The notes under the pieces are model-generated. The model had not been told where the DNA came from, ran no database searches, and saw nothing but the letters and a program-made list of their open reading frames with translations. This document shows, in pieces, positions 9,202 through 19,084 of a DNA stretch of 64,000 nt (positions within the stretch are counted from its first letter, which is position 1; every line of letters starts with the position of its first letter). The stretch comes from Burkholderia sp. D-99 (GTDB lineage Bacteria; Pseudomonadota; Gammaproteobacteria; Burkholderiales; Burkholderiaceae). The translations under genes and the position numbers were made by a program. The stretch spans positions 124,001-188,000 of the forward strand of contig NZ_JAAOXM010000006.1 in NCBI RefSeq assembly GCF_011605345.1. Direction: 5' to 3'.

Positions 9202-11133
9202 GTGATCCGTTTCAATCAGTTCAGCCTTGCGCGCGGCACCAAGCCGCTGTTCGAGTCGACCTCCTTCGTACTCAATCCCGGCGAGAAAGCCGGCCTGATC
9301 GGCGCGAACGGCGCCGGCAAGTCGACGCTGTTCTCGGTCCTGCGTGGCGAGCTGCACTCGGACGGCGGCGATTTCTCGATGCCGCCGTCGTGGCGGATCG
9401 CCCATGTGTCGCAGGAAACGCCCGCCGTCGACCGCTCGGCGCTCGACTACACGCTCGACGGCGACGCCGCGCTGCGCGAGATCGAGGCGCGCATCGCCGC
9501 CGCATCCGCCGCGCATGACGGCGCCGCCGAAGCCCACGCGCACGCGGCATTCGCCGACGCCGACGGCTACACCGCGCCTGCCCGTGCCGAGGCGCTGCTG
9601 CTCGGTCTCGGCTTCACGCTCGCGCAGACGCGCGAATCCGTCGCCAGCTTCTCCGGCGGCTGGCGCATGCGCCTGAATCTCGCGCAGGCGCTGATGTGCC
9701 GCTCCGACCTGCTGCTGCTCGACGAACCGACGAACCACCTCGACCTCGACGCGATCGTCTGGCTCGAAGACTGGCTGCATCGCTACCCCGGCACGCTCGT
9801 CGTGATTTCGCACGACCGCGAATTCCTCGATTCGATCTGTAACGTCACGCTGCACCTGGAAAACCGCCAGGTGAAACGCTACGGCGGCAACTACTCGCAG
9901 TTCGAGGTGCTGCGCGCGCAGCAACTCGCGCTGCAGCAAAACGCCTACGAAAAGCAGCAGAAGACGATCGAGCACCTGCAGAGCTTCGTCGACCGCTTCA
10001 AGGCCAAGGCGACCAAGGCCAAGCAGGCGCAGAGCCGGATGAAGGCGCTCGAGAAGATGGAGCTGATCGCGCCTGCGCACATCGCGTCGCCGTTCACGTT
10101 CGAATTCCGCACGCCCGACGCGGCGCCGAACCCGATGATGGTGATGGAAGACGTCCGCTGCGGCTACCATGCCGACGACGGAGCGGAGATCCCGATCGTC
10201 GAGCGCGTCGCGCTGTCGATCCAGAACGGCCAGCGCATCGGCCTGCTCGGCGCGAATGGCCAGGGCAAGTCGACGCTGATCAAGACGCTGGCCGGCACGC
10301 TCGCGCCGCTGTCGGGGCACGTCCGCGACGGCAAGGGGCTGACGATCGGCTATTTCGCACAGCACCAGCTCGAGACGCTGCGCGAAGACGATTCGCCGCT
10401 TGCGCATCTGGGGCGGCTCGCGCCCGACACGCGCGAGCAGGAACTGCGCGACTTCCTCGGCGGCTTCAATTTCTCGGGCGATATGGCAACCAGCCCGGTC
10501 GGGCCGTTTTCAGGTGGTGAAAAAGCACGCCTCGCGCTCGCGCTGATCATCTGGCAGAAGCCGAACCTGCTGCTGCTCGACGAACCGACCAACCACCTCG
10601 ACCTCGAAACGCGCCATGCGCTGACGATGGCGCTCGCGCAGTTCGAAGGCACGCTGATCCTCGTCTCGCACGACCGCCACCTGCTGCGCGCGACGACCGA
10701 CCAGTTCATGCTGGTCGCGAAGCACCGGCTGCAGCCGTTCGACGGCGACCTCGACGACTACCGCGACTGGCTGCTGCAGCACGCGGCCGAGCAGCGCGCC
10801 GCCGCGAAGGCGGACAGCGCGGCTGCGTCGGGCGCGGGCGCCGCGGCCAACCGCCGGGACCAGAAGCGTCAGGCCGCCGAGGAGCGGCAGCGCCTGTCGG
10901 TGTTGAAGAAGCCGCTGCAGTCGCGCATCACGAAGCTCGAAAAGGAAATGGAGACGCTGCACGCGGAGAAGGCGCGCCTCGACACGTTCGTCGCCGATCC
11001 GGCGAGCTACGAAGCCGAGCGCAAGACGGAGCTGACCGATGCGATCCGCAAGCTCGGGGACGTCAACACGCGCCTCGAGACGGTCGAGGCCGACTGGCTC
11101 GCCGCCCAGGAAGAACTCGAGCAGATCGGCTGA
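9202..11133 (+). CDS. ABC-F family ATPase (YheS-like ribosome-associated protein)
   Basis: A 643-residue soluble protein with two ATP-binding cassettes and no membrane domain. Cassette one has Walker A GANGAGKST (near 34-42), signature FSGGWRMR and LLLDEPTNHLD; cassette two repeats GANGQGKST, FSGGEKAR and LLLDEPTNHLD. The linker between them is Lys/Gln-rich, as expected of the ribosome-contacting arm region, and a charged coiled coil forms the last 90 residues. Overall sequence resembles E. coli YheS more than EttA or Uup. Translation starts at GTG 9202. ABC-F proteins help ribosomes past difficult sequences; the exact role of YheS types is less clear. Confidence 0.92.
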   Translation: MIRFNQFSLARGTKPLFESTSFVLNPGEKAGLIGANGAGKSTLFSVLRGELHSDGGDFSMPPSWRIAHVSQETPAVDRSALDYTLDGDAALREIEARIAAASAAHDGAAEAHAHAAFADADGYTAPARAEALLLGLGFTLAQTRESVASFSGGWRMRLNLAQALMCRSDLLLLDEPTNHLDLDAIVWLEDWLHRYPGTLVVISHDREFLDSICNVTLHLENRQVKRYGGNYSQFEVLRAQQLALQQNAYEKQQKTIEHLQSFVDRFKAKATKAKQAQSRMKALEKMELIAPAHIASPFTFEFRTPDAAPNPMMVMEDVRCGYHADDGAEIPIVERVALSIQNGQRIGLLGANGQGKSTLIKTLAGTLAPLSGHVRDGKGLTIGYFAQHQLETLREDDSPLAHLGRLAPDTREQELRDFLGGFNFSGDMATSPVGPFSGGEKARLALALIIWQKPNLLLLDEPTNHLDLETRHALTMALAQFEGTLILVSHDRHLLRATTDQFMLVAKHRLQPFDGDLDDYRDWLLQHAAEQRAAAKADSAAASGAGAAANRRDQKRQAAEERQRLSVLKKPLQSRITKLEKEMETLHAEKARLDTFVADPASYEAERKTELTDAIRKLGDVNTRLETVEADWLAAQEELEQIG

Positions 11134-11253
11134 CCGCTGTCGCGGCGCAGGCCGACACGCCAGCCAGGCGTACCGGCTGCCCCGGCGCCGCGGCACCTTG
11201 GTATCACGGAGCCTCGACAAGCCATCTGGCCCTTTACGGGCCCGGATACGACA

Positions 11254-11277
11254 AGGCCGGGCACATGGGCCCGGCCT
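11254..11277 (+). terminator. Hairpin after the ABC-F gene
   Basis: A perfect 9-bp inverted repeat (AGGCCGGGC / GCCCGGCCT) with a six-base loop lies about 120 bases after the ABC-F stop. The T tract behind it is poor (GTTCATT), so it is a weak intrinsic terminator at best. Confidence 0.4.
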
Positions 11278-11331
11278 GTTCATTCATGACCGTCGTCACC
11301 CGGTTCGCCGGCCACTCGCCAAGCCGCCGGC

Positions 11332-11598
11332 TCAGCGTCGCGGCAACGTGTCGCGCGGCATCTGCTCGTCGTCGCCCATCAGGTGCCGGCGCCCTTCGGT
11401 CGGCCGCCTGATCGCCGCGGCGACTTCCGCTTCCGTCACGTCCTCGGACACGACCTTGCGCGCGAGGCGCCCTTCTTCGTCGATCCATTCGACGATTCGG
11501 CATCCACCGCCCCAGGGTTGGCGAATCGGCTCCGACACGCGGCAGCCACGCAGGTTGTAAAGGCTTCCGCTCGGCGCTTCCCCATACGATTTCAACAT
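11332..11598 (-). CDS. Small hypothetical protein
   Basis: An 88-residue protein I cannot assign to a family. It begins MLKSYGEAPSGSLYNLRGC, has a central IVEWIDEEGRLARKVVSEDVTEAEVAAAI segment (positions about 36-63) that looks like a small beta hairpin plus helix, and ends in a basic tail. I chose ATG 11598 because AAGGGA sits just upstream; ATGs at 11613 and 11628 would lengthen it by 5 or 10 residues. Codon use is normal for this genome, so it is probably a real gene, and likely cytoplasmic since no signal or membrane segment is visible. Confidence 0.65.
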   Translation of the reverse strand: MLKSYGEAPSGSLYNLRGCRVSEPIRQPWGGGCRIVEWIDEEGRLARKVVSEDVTEAEVAAAIRRPTEGRRHLMGDDEQMPRDTLPRR

Positions 11599-11744
11599 AG
11601 GATCCCTTCGCATTGCGCGGTTCGACAATGCGGCAAAGGATAGGGAAAAGCGATGTCCGGCGGGTTACAGAACCCTACATCTTCTTTACAGTGAATTACG
11701 CGACAGATCGCCGGCAGGCACGGCCCGCGTGCCTGTGCGGCCGG

Positions 11745-13121
11745 TCACTCGAGATCGCGCACGCGGTCGATCGCCTGCTCGAGCCGATCGACGGCCATCA
11801 CGTTCAGTCCTTCGATCGGCTGCTTCGGCGCATTCGCCTTCGGAATCAGCGCGGACGTGAAACCGAGCTTCGCGGCCTCGCGCAGCCGTTCCTGCCCGCG
11901 CGGCGACGGCCGGATCTCGCCCGCCAGCCCCACTTCGCCAAACACGATCAGCCCCTTCGGCAGCGCCTTGTTGCGCATCGACGAGTGGATTGCGAGCAGC
12001 ACCGCGAGGTCGGCGGCCGGCTCGGTGATCTTCACGCCGCCCACCGCGTTGAGGAACACGTCCTGGTCGAAGCACGCGATGCCCGCATGACGGTGCAGCA
12101 CCGCGAGCAGCATCGCGAGCCGGTTCTGTTCGAGGCCGACCGCGAGCCGGCGCGGGTTCGGCACGTGCGCGGTGTCGACGAGCGCCTGGACTTCGACGAG
12201 CAGCGGGCGCGTGCCTTCCTGCGTGACGAGCACGCACGAGCCGGGCACGACCTGCTCATGTTGCGACAGGAACAGCGCGGACGGATTCGCGACGCCGCGC
12301 AGCCCGCGCTCGGTCATCGCGAACACGCCAAGCTCGTTGACCGCACCGAAGCGGTTCTTGAACGCGCGCACGAGCCGGAACGACGAATGCGTGTCGCCTT
12401 CGAAGTACAGCACCGTGTCGACGATGTGCTCGAGCACGCGCGGGCCGGCCAGATTGCCCTCCTTCGTCACGTGCCCGACCATGATGATCGCGGTGCCCGA
12501 CTGCTTCGCGATGCGCGTGAGCTGCGCCGCACACTCGCGCACCTGCGCAACCGAGCCAGGCGCCGACGTCAGCGCCTCCGAGTAGACGGTCTGGATCGAG
12601 TCGATGACGGCCACGTCCGGCCGTTCCGTGTCGATCGCGGCCTGGATCTTCTCGAGCTGGATCTCGGCGAGCAGCTTCAGTTCGTCCGCCGGCGCACCGC
12701 CGTCGAGCAGCGCAAGCCGTTGCGCACGCAACGCGATCTGCGCAGCCGATTCCTCACCGCTGATATAGAGCGCGCGCCGCTCACTCGCGATGTCCGCGAG
12801 CGACTGCAGCAGCAGCGTCGACTTGCCGATGCCGGGATCGCCGCCGATCAGCACGACGCCGCCCGGCACCAGCCCGCCGCCGAGCACGCGGTCGAATTCG
12901 CCGATGCCGGTGGAGAAGCGCGGCACGTCGGCGGCTTCGATGTCGACGAGACGCTGGACGGGCGCCCGCTTCGCGAGCGACTGGAAACGATGCGCCGACG
13001 GCGCCTCAGGGATCGATTCGACCAGCGTGTTCCAGGCCTGGCACGACGGGCATTGCCCCTGCCACTTCGGGGTCTGTCCGCCGCACTCGCTGCAGACGTA
13101 TACGGTTTTCTGTTTGGCCAC
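11745..13121 (-). CDS. radA: DNA repair protein RadA/Sms
   Basis: A 458-residue RecA-like, hexameric branch-migration helicase used in recombinational repair. Order of features: a four-cysteine zinc finger (Cys10, Cys13, Cys24, Cys27), Walker A GDPGIGKST near 94-102, Walker B VAVIDSIQT, the RadA-specific KNRFG motif, and a C-terminal Lon-protease-like domain starting around VGLEQNR. Length is that of E. coli RadA (460). The start is GTG 13121 (MAKQKTVYVC); the longer open frame upstream runs antisense-like through alr and is not coding. It begins only 11 bases after the alr stop, so alr-radA is probably one operon. Confidence 0.95.
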   Translation of the reverse strand: MAKQKTVYVCSECGGQTPKWQGQCPSCQAWNTLVESIPEAPSAHRFQSLAKRAPVQRLVDIEAADVPRFSTGIGEFDRVLGGGLVPGGVVLIGGDPGIGKSTLLLQSLADIASERRALYISGEESAAQIALRAQRLALLDGGAPADELKLLAEIQLEKIQAAIDTERPDVAVIDSIQTVYSEALTSAPGSVAQVRECAAQLTRIAKQSGTAIIMVGHVTKEGNLAGPRVLEHIVDTVLYFEGDTHSSFRLVRAFKNRFGAVNELGVFAMTERGLRGVANPSALFLSQHEQVVPGSCVLVTQEGTRPLLVEVQALVDTAHVPNPRRLAVGLEQNRLAMLLAVLHRHAGIACFDQDVFLNAVGGVKITEPAADLAVLLAIHSSMRNKALPKGLIVFGEVGLAGEIRPSPRGQERLREAAKLGFTSALIPKANAPKQPIEGLNVMAVDRLEQAIDRVRDLE

Positions 13122-13132
13122 GCGCAACGCCC

Positions 13133-14203
13133 TTATTCCGCGCGCACGGGCACGCGGCCGGCGACTGCACACATCAGCTCGTACCCGATCGTGCCGCAAT
13201 GGCGGGCGACGTCGTCGATCGACAGCGTGTTGCCCCACAGCTCGACGCGCGCGCCGACGCCGGCCTGCGGACACGGCGTCAGGTCGACGGTAATCATGTC
13301 CATCGACACCCGGCCGACGATCCGCGTGCGGATACCGTCGACGATCACGGGCGTGCCTTCGGGCGCGACGCGCGGATAGCCGTCCGCGTAACCGCACGCG
13401 ACGACGCCGACCCTCATCTGCGACTGTGCGGAGAACGTCGAGCCATAGCCGATCGCCTGGCCCTTCGCGATCGTTTGCACCGCAATCAGCTCGGACGCGA
13501 GCGTCATCGCGGGCTTCAGCCCCGTGTCGGCAATGTCGGACGACAGCCCGGACGGCGACGCGCCGTACAGCACGATCCCCGGCCGCACCCAGTCGAAGTG
13601 CGTGTCCGGATGCCACAGCACGGCTGCGGAGTTCGCGAGACTGCGCGCGCCGGCGATGCTTTCCGCGCCGCGCTCGAACGTCGCGAGCTGCTCGGCGACG
13701 CCGCGCTCGTTGTCCGCATCCGAAAAATGGGTCATCAACGTGATCTGGCCGATACCGGGGCACGCGCGGGCGCGCTCCCACGCGGCGCGGTATTTTTCCG
13801 GCACGTAGCCGAGCCGATTCATCCCGCTGTTCATCTTGAGCTGCACGTTGACGGGCTTCGACAGCCGCGCCGTTTCCAGCATCCGCATCTGCTCGTCGTT
13901 GTGGACGGTCGTCGTCAGGCTGTAGCGGTCGATCACGTCGATGTCGGTCGAGCGGAAGAACCCTTCGAGCAGCAGGATCGGGCCGGCCCAGCCGAGTTCG
14001 CGCAGCTTGACGGCCTCGTCGAGGTCGAGCAGGCCAAAGCCGTCGGTGCCGCGCAGGCCCGGAAACGCACGGGCGAGGCCGTGGCCGTACGCGTTCGCCT
14101 TGACGACCGCCCAGACCTTGGACGGGCCGGCAAAGCGGCGGACGACGGAGAGATTGTTCGCGAGAGCGGCGGTGTGGATGGTGGCGGAGATCGGGCGCGG
14201 CAT
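13133..14203 (-). CDS. alr: Alanine racemase
   Basis: A 356-residue fold-type III PLP enzyme that interconverts L- and D-alanine for peptidoglycan. The PLP lysine lies in [10 protein letters not shown] (Lys35), and the second catalytic region includes AIGYGSTF and the GRVSMDM motif near the C-terminal beta domain. It is followed by radA after 11 bases and is divergent from lplT across a 218-bp gap. Both the anabolic Alr and catabolic DadX look alike at this level; no dadA is adjacent, so a biosynthetic role is more likely. Confidence 0.94.
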   Translation of the reverse strand: MPRPISATIHTAALANNLSVVRRFAGPSKVWAVVKANAYGHGLARAFPGLRGTDGFGLLDLDEAVKLRELGWAGPILLLEGFFRSTDIDVIDRYSLTTTVHNDEQMRMLETARLSKPVNVQLKMNSGMNRLGYVPEKYRAAWERARACPGIGQITLMTHFSDADNERGVAEQLATFERGAESIAGARSLANSAAVLWHPDTHFDWVRPGIVLYGASPSGLSSDIADTGLKPAMTLASELIAVQTIAKGQAIGYGSTFSAQSQMRVGVVACGYADGYPRVAPEGTPVIVDGIRTRIVGRVSMDMITVDLTPCPQAGVGARVELWGNTLSIDDVARHCGTIGYELMCAVAGRVPVRAE

Positions 14204-14421
14204 GGGAAATTTACGTAAAGACGCTTGCGAATCATCAGCTTACCGCGCCTTTTGAGCACTGAAGCCGACAATTTGCGGAACGATCGGGGAATCTTGCTAG
14301 TCCGAATTGGCGTATTTTCATGTTATAAAGCCGTGCGCACAACCCATTTCGAACGGAATAAGCCGATCGCATACCAGGCGGCCTACGCGGCCCTGCCGCA
14401 GCGACGAAAGCATCGCATCAG

Positions 14422-15729
14422 ATGAAAAAAGGTTTTTACACCATCATGGCCGCGCAGTTTTTCTCGTCGCTGGCCGACAATGCGCTCCTCATCGCCGCCA
14501 TCGCCCTGCTGAAAGACCTCCACGCCCCCAACTGGATGACACCGCTGCTGAAGCTGTTCTTCGTGTTGTCGTACGTGGTGCTGGCGGCGTATGTCGGTGC
14601 GTTCGCGGATTCGCGCCCGAAGGGCCGCGTGATGTTCATCACCAACTCGATCAAGGTGGTCGGCTGCATGATCATGCTGTTCGGCGCCCACCCGCTGATC
14701 GCGTACGGGATCGTCGGCTTCGGCGCGGCGGCCTACTCGCCCGCGAAATACGGCATTCTCACCGAGCTGCTGCCGGCCGATCGGCTGGTCGCCGCGAACG
14801 GCTGGATCGAAGGCACGACCGTCAGCTCGATCATCCTCGGCACCGTGCTCGGCGGTGCGCTGATCAGCCCGCACATCGCGTCGCACGTGATCGCGCATAC
14901 ACCCGCCTGGATCGGCACGCCCGCCGAAGCGGCGATGGCGATCATCATGGCGATCTACGTAATCGCCGCGCTGTTCAACCTGCGCATTCCCGATACGGGC
15001 GCCCGCTACCCGAAGCAGGAACGCGGCCCGGTCAAGCTCCTCACCGATTTCGCCGATTGCTTCATGGTGCTGTGGCGCGACAAGCTCGGCCAGATCTCGC
15101 TGGCGGTCACGACGCTGTTCTGGGGCGCGGGTGCGACGCTGCAGTTCATCGTGCTGAAGTGGGCTGAAGTATCGCTCGGCATGTCGCTGTCGGAAGGCGC
15201 GATCCTGCAGGCCGTGGTCGCGGTCGGCGTCGCGGCCGGTGCGATCGCCGCCGCGGCGCGGATCCCGCTGAAGAAGTCGCTGTCCGTGCTGCCCGTCGGC
15301 ATCATCATGGGCATCGCGGTGATGCTGATGGCGTTCTATACGCGCGATCTGTTCCCGCCGCACTGGGCCGTGCACTTCGGCCACCTGCGCATGCCCGTGT
15401 ACCTGATCATCGCGTACATCTTCCTGATGTGCGTCGGCGCGCTGTCCGGCTACTTCGTCGTGCCGATGAACGCGCTGCTGCAGCATCGCGGCCACGTGCT
15501 GCTGTCGGCCGGCCACTCAATCGCGGTGCAGAACTTCAACGAGAACCTGTCGGTGCTCGTGATGCTGTGCCTGTATGCGGTGCTCGTGTGGCTCGACGTG
15601 CCGGTCGGCGTCGTGATCGTGCTGTTCGGCACGTTCGTCTGCCTGACCATGTGGCTCGTGATGCGCCGCCATCAGGCGAACCAGCGCCAGTTCGACTCGG
15701 TCGCGCTGATCGGCGAATCGCGGCACTGA
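14422..15729 (+). CDS. lplT: Lysophospholipid transporter LplT (MFS)
   Basis: A 435-residue major facilitator superfamily protein with about twelve membrane segments. It would flip lysophospholipids inward across the inner membrane for re-acylation. The N-terminus [23 protein letters not shown] (the DNA in helix one included) is typical of LplT. In enterobacteria lplT partners with aas, which is not in this window. The 218-bp upstream region carries a TTATAA-like -10 near 14319-14326. It points away from alr and towards thiD. Confidence 0.9.
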   Translation: MKKGFYTIMAAQFFSSLADNALLIAAIALLKDLHAPNWMTPLLKLFFVLSYVVLAAYVGAFADSRPKGRVMFITNSIKVVGCMIMLFGAHPLIAYGIVGFGAAAYSPAKYGILTELLPADRLVAANGWIEGTTVSSIILGTVLGGALISPHIASHVIAHTPAWIGTPAEAAMAIIMAIYVIAALFNLRIPDTGARYPKQERGPVKLLTDFADCFMVLWRDKLGQISLAVTTLFWGAGATLQFIVLKWAEVSLGMSLSEGAILQAVVAVGVAAGAIAAAARIPLKKSLSVLPVGIIMGIAVMLMAFYTRDLFPPHWAVHFGHLRMPVYLIIAYIFLMCVGALSGYFVVPMNALLQHRGHVLLSAGHSIAVQNFNENLSVLVMLCLYAVLVWLDVPVGVVIVLFGTFVCLTMWLVMRRHQANQRQFDSVALIGESRH

Positions 15730-15787
15730 CGCTACACTTCCCGTTTCCGTCCGCCGGCGCCGGTCTTCGTACCGGCGCGTTGCCATC

Positions 15788-16597
15788 ATGACGCACCCGA
15801 TACCCAACATCCTGACGATCGCCGGCTCCGATTCGGGCGGCGGCGCAGGCATCCAGGCCGACCTGAAGACCTTTTCCGCGCTTGGCGCATATGGCGCCAG
15901 CGCGATCACCGCGTTGACCGCGCAGAACACCCGCGGCGTAACGGGTGTGCATGCGCCGGACGCGGCGTTCGTGACCGCGCAACTCGACGCGGTGTTCGGT
16001 GATATCCGCATCGATGCGGTCAAGATCGGGATGCTCGCGAATGCAGCGATCGTGCACGCGGTCGCCGACGCACTGCGGCGCTATGCGCCACGCTTCGTCG
16101 TGCTCGACACGGTGATGATCTCGAAGAGCTCGCACGCGCTGCTCGCGCCCGATGCCGTCGACGCGCTGCGCGATGCGCTTCTGCCGCTCGCGACGGTCGT
16201 GACGCCGAACCTGCCCGAAGCGGCCGCGCTGCTGAACGATGTGCCCGCAACCACGGAAGACGACATGGTCCGGCAAGGCCGGGCCTTGTTACAGACGGGC
16301 GCGCGCGCCGTGCTGATGAAAGGCGGCCACCTGCCCGACGCGTCCGCGAGCCCCGACTGGCTCGTCGAAGCGGCGCGCACCGTGCGGCTCGACGGCGTGC
16401 GCTTGCCGGTCAGCAACACGCACGGCACCGGCTGCACGCTGTCGTCGGCGATCGCCGCGCTGCTGCCGCAGCAGCCCGACCTCGAAAGCGCAGTGCGCGA
16501 AGCCAAGACCTACCTGACCGGCGCAATCGCCGCGAGCGGCCGCCTCGATGTCGGCCACGGCGTCGGCCCTGTCCATCACTTCCATCGCTGGTGGTGA
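15788..16597 (+). CDS. thiD: Hydroxymethylpyrimidine/phosphomethylpyrimidine kinase
   Basis: A 269-residue ribokinase-fold kinase that phosphorylates the HMP pyrimidine twice for thiamine synthesis. Recognisable pieces are the N-terminal [19 protein letters not shown] (residues 11-29), [23 protein letters not shown]-like VVTPNLPEA, and the C-terminal anion hole [14 protein letters not shown] with the catalytic Asp replaced by the usual Cys arrangement of ThiD. Length fits. No TPP riboswitch-like sequence precedes it in the short gap after lplT. Confidence 0.95.
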   Translation: MTHPIPNILTIAGSDSGGGAGIQADLKTFSALGAYGASAITALTAQNTRGVTGVHAPDAAFVTAQLDAVFGDIRIDAVKIGMLANAAIVHAVADALRRYAPRFVVLDTVMISKSSHALLAPDAVDALRDALLPLATVVTPNLPEAAALLNDVPATTEDDMVRQGRALLQTGARAVLMKGGHLPDASASPDWLVEAARTVRLDGVRLPVSNTHGTGCTLSSAIAALLPQQPDLESAVREAKTYLTGAIAASGRLDVGHGVGPVHHFHRWW

Positions 16598-16615
16598 GCG
16601 CCGGCTGACGCGGCG

Positions 16616-17581
16616 TCAGTGATCCTGCGCCGCGAACGCCTGGGCGCGCACCGGCCAGTCGTCCGGCACGACAAAGCCGCGCGCCCGTTCGCGCCACGTG
16701 CCGTCACTGCCCTTTTCATGAACGCCGATCAGCGCAGGGGCCTCGCGCGTCGTCAACACGGGCGGCAGTTCCAGAGCGGCCGCCAGCGGTTCGGGTTCGA
16801 ATCCGGTATCGGCGGCGGCACGTCGCGGCGCCAGCCACGCCAACCTCGGCAACACACTCCATGCGGCGCCGGCACGCTGCGCGGCCGCCCACGCCGGCCA
16901 CTGCGCGTGCGTCAGCCAGAAACCACGCGGGTGATCCGGCGCGATTTCGGCGGACACCGGCGGCAACGGCACGCCATTCGGATAGAACAGCCAGCCCTTG
17001 ATGAACATCTGCGCGTCGGACGGCGCGCCGAAGCCGAGCCGCGCAAACCCGTCGTGTTCGCCGAGCCGCAACTGGTGATCGAGCAGCCGGCGGCGCTTGC
17101 GGTCGAACCGGTCGACGAGATTGGGGCCAACGAAGTCGGCAAGCGACGCACCGGCGCGTACCGGCGCGCACAAATAGCACTTCACCGCGAGTTCCCAGTG
17201 CAGGCGCTGCCCGCCCGGCGCATCGACGAGAAAATCGACTTCGCCGAGCGTCTTGCCATTGCTGCGCAGCGGGAGATTGGCCGCGATGAGCCGCAGCGAC
17301 GGGCCGTGCGCCAGGAAATATTCGAGCAGGCATTCGGCGTAGCGGCCGAGCCGGGTGGGCCGGAGCCCGTCGAGCGAGCGATGCAGCGGCTCGGGCTGCG
17401 CATCGAGCGCGGCGAGCCAGGCTTCGACGGCCGACTGTCCGGCCGCATCCGGCCACGGGCGCGCAAGCGGCGCGCCCGGTACCGCCGTGAGCAGGCTCGG
17501 GCTGGCAAGCAACCAGCCCAGATCGCGAACCGCGGCGTCATGCAGCGTATCGACGAATGCGCACGCCACGCCGGCCGTCAT
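16616..17581 (-). CDS. DUF1853 family protein
   Basis: A 321-residue protein matching my recollection of the DUF1853 family: conserved LGWLLASPSLL near the start, GRYAECLLEYFLAHGP (about 100-115), an acidic region with EVDFLVD that resembles a PD-(D/E)XK nuclease-like core (Glu-Val-Asp and nearby Glu-Leu-Ala-Val-Lys), and FIKGWLFYP. Function unknown; nuclease resemblance is my inference. ATG 17581 overlaps the stop of the uracil-DNA glycosylase gene (ATGA), implying translational coupling and making a nucleic-acid role plausible. It converges with thiD with only 18 bases between. Confidence 0.8.
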   Translation of the reverse strand: MTAGVACAFVDTLHDAAVRDLGWLLASPSLLTAVPGAPLARPWPDAAGQSAVEAWLAALDAQPEPLHRSLDGLRPTRLGRYAECLLEYFLAHGPSLRLIAANLPLRSNGKTLGEVDFLVDAPGGQRLHWELAVKCYLCAPVRAGASLADFVGPNLVDRFDRKRRRLLDHQLRLGEHDGFARLGFGAPSDAQMFIKGWLFYPNGVPLPPVSAEIAPDHPRGFWLTHAQWPAWAAAQRAGAAWSVLPRLAWLAPRRAAADTGFEPEPLAAALELPPVLTTREAPALIGVHEKGSDGTWRERARGFVVPDDWPVRAQAFAAQDH

Positions 17582-18597
17582 TGTCCAGCCGGCCCGTTCG
17601 CGTCGGCACCTTCCGCGCGCCGGAACGCGTCGCGTGCGAGGCACAGGTCGGCCCACGCCTTCGACTTGTCCTGCAGGCTGCGCAACAGGTACGCCGGGTG
17701 ATAGGTCACGATCACCGGCACGCCTTCGTACTCATGCACGCGGCCGCGCAGCGACGCAATGCTCGCATCCGTCTTCAGCAAGGTCTGCGCGGCGAAGCGG
17801 CCGAGCGCGACGATCAGCTTCGGCTTCACGAGCGCGACCTGGCGCTGCAGATAAGGCTCGCAGCTCGCAACCTCGTCCGGCTCCGGGTTGCGGTTGCCGG
17901 GCGGGCGGCACTTGATCACGTTCGCGATGTACACGTTGTCGCCGCGCTTGAGCGACAGCGACTGCAGCATGTTGTCGAGCAGCTTGCCGGCCTGGCCCAC
18001 GAACGGCTCGCCCTGTTTGTCCTCGTTCTCGCCCGGCGCTTCGCCGATCAGCATCCAGTCCGCTTCGCGGTCGCCGACCCCGAACACGGTGTTGGTCCGC
18101 TTCTCGCACAGCCGGCAGAGCGTGCAGTCGGCCACGCGCGCAGCCAGCGCGTCCCAGTCGAGTGTTGCAACCGGGGTTTCAGCGCGCCGCAACGGGCCCG
18201 CCGGCACGGGATCGCCCGGCGGCGCCGCATCGAACCACGCGAAATCGTCGGCTCCGGCAGGCGGAGCATCGTCCAGCGGCGGCATCGTGTCGGTCGAGGC
18301 GACCGGCGTACCCCGTGCAGGCGCGCGATCACCGTCGTCGACACGGCGCGCAGCGGCGACCGGCTCGCGAGCCGGCGGAACATCGACGTTCCGCGCCACC
18401 GCCGGCGGCGCCTCGTCTTGCACCGGCGTACGCGCGGTGCGCGCAGGCCGCTCGGCCACGACGGCAGGTGCGGCGACCGCACCTGTTTGCGCCGCGGCGG
18501 GTGCTTCGGCCGCCGCGCCTTCATCCGCGCCTTGCCCGCGCCGTACCCAGATCTGCGCGAGGCCCATTTCCTCGAGCGCCGCTTCAGCCCATGCCAT
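17578..18597 (-). CDS. Family 4-type uracil-DNA glycosylase with long N-terminal extension
   Basis: A 339-residue protein. The C-terminal half (about 150-335) is an iron-sulfur uracil-DNA glycosylase: Cys158 and Cys161 before FGVG, the uracil-pocket [17 protein letters not shown] (about 185-201), Cys230 and Cys246 spaced as cluster ligands, and the YHPAYLL motif near 299. Residues 25-145 are an Ala/Pro/Arg-rich, probably disordered linker not found in minimal family members. It removes uracil from DNA. ATG 18597 (MAWAEAAL) or 18612 could be the start; both overlap the end of rimI. Fourth part of the coupled tsaB-rimI-udg-DUF1853 chain. Confidence 0.88.
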   Translation of the reverse strand: MAWAEAALEEMGLAQIWVRRGQGADEGAAAEAPAAAQTGAVAAPAVVAERPARTARTPVQDEAPPAVARNVDVPPAREPVAAARRVDDGDRAPARGTPVASTDTMPPLDDAPPAGADDFAWFDAAPPGDPVPAGPLRRAETPVATLDWDALAARVADCTLCRLCEKRTNTVFGVGDREADWMLIGEAPGENEDKQGEPFVGQAGKLLDNMLQSLSLKRGDNVYIANVIKCRPPGNRNPEPDEVASCEPYLQRQVALVKPKLIVALGRFAAQTLLKTDASIASLRGRVHEYEGVPVIVTYHPAYLLRSLQDKSKAWADLCLARDAFRRAEGADANGPAGQ

Positions 18598-19084
18598 GCG
18601 CGTCCCCTTCATCCTTGTTCAGCGTCAGACGCATCACGATCGCGTCCTCCCGGCTGTGATGCTTCGCCGGGTAGTAATTCTTGCGCCGGCCGATCGTCAC
18701 GAAGCCGAAACGCTCGTACAGCTGGACCGCGCGCGGATTGGACGGTCGCACCTCGAGCAGCACGCCGTCGAGCCGCTCCGCACGCGAAATGCGCACGGCC
18801 TCGCGCAGCAGCGCAAGGCCCGCACCCGCACGCTGTGCAGCCGGTGCGACGCACAGATTCAGCAGGTGCATCTCGTCGACCACGGGCATCAGCACGCAAT
18901 AGCCGATCAGCGAACCCGTCACGTGCCGCAGGCACACGCCCAGATAACCGTTGCGCAACGAATCCTCGAAGTTGCCGCGGCTCCACGGGAACTCGTACGC
19001 GACGTGCTCGATCGCGACGACCTCGTCGAGATCGGCGTCCGTCATCGGCGCCAGATAGCGGTCGCTCAGCAGTACACCCGTCAT
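18584..19084 (-). CDS. rimI: Ribosomal protein alanine N-acetyltransferase-like (GNAT)
   Basis: A 166-residue GNAT acetyltransferase. RimI acetylates the N-terminal alanine of ribosomal protein S18. The acetyl-CoA loop appears as [15 protein letters not shown] (a Q/RxxGxG/A variant) and the C-terminal signature as [16 protein letters not shown]. Its ATG overlaps the tsaB stop (ATGA, 19081-19084), and tsaB-rimI pairing is widespread in bacteria, which supports the name. The end overlaps the glycosylase gene by at least 14 bases. Confidence 0.9.
   Translation of the reverse strand: MTGVLLSDRYLAPMTDADLDEVVAIEHVAYEFPWSRGNFEDSLRNGYLGVCLRHVTGSLIGYCVLMPVVDEMHLLNLCVAPAAQRAGAGLALLREAVRISRAERLDGVLLEVRPSNPRAVQLYERFGFVTIGRRKNYYPAKHHSREDAIVMRLTLNKDEGDAHGMG

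Noticed and set aside
15730-15787. TPP riboswitch before thiD
   Set aside because: The gap is only 58 bases and lacks the THI-box CUGAGA-like core.
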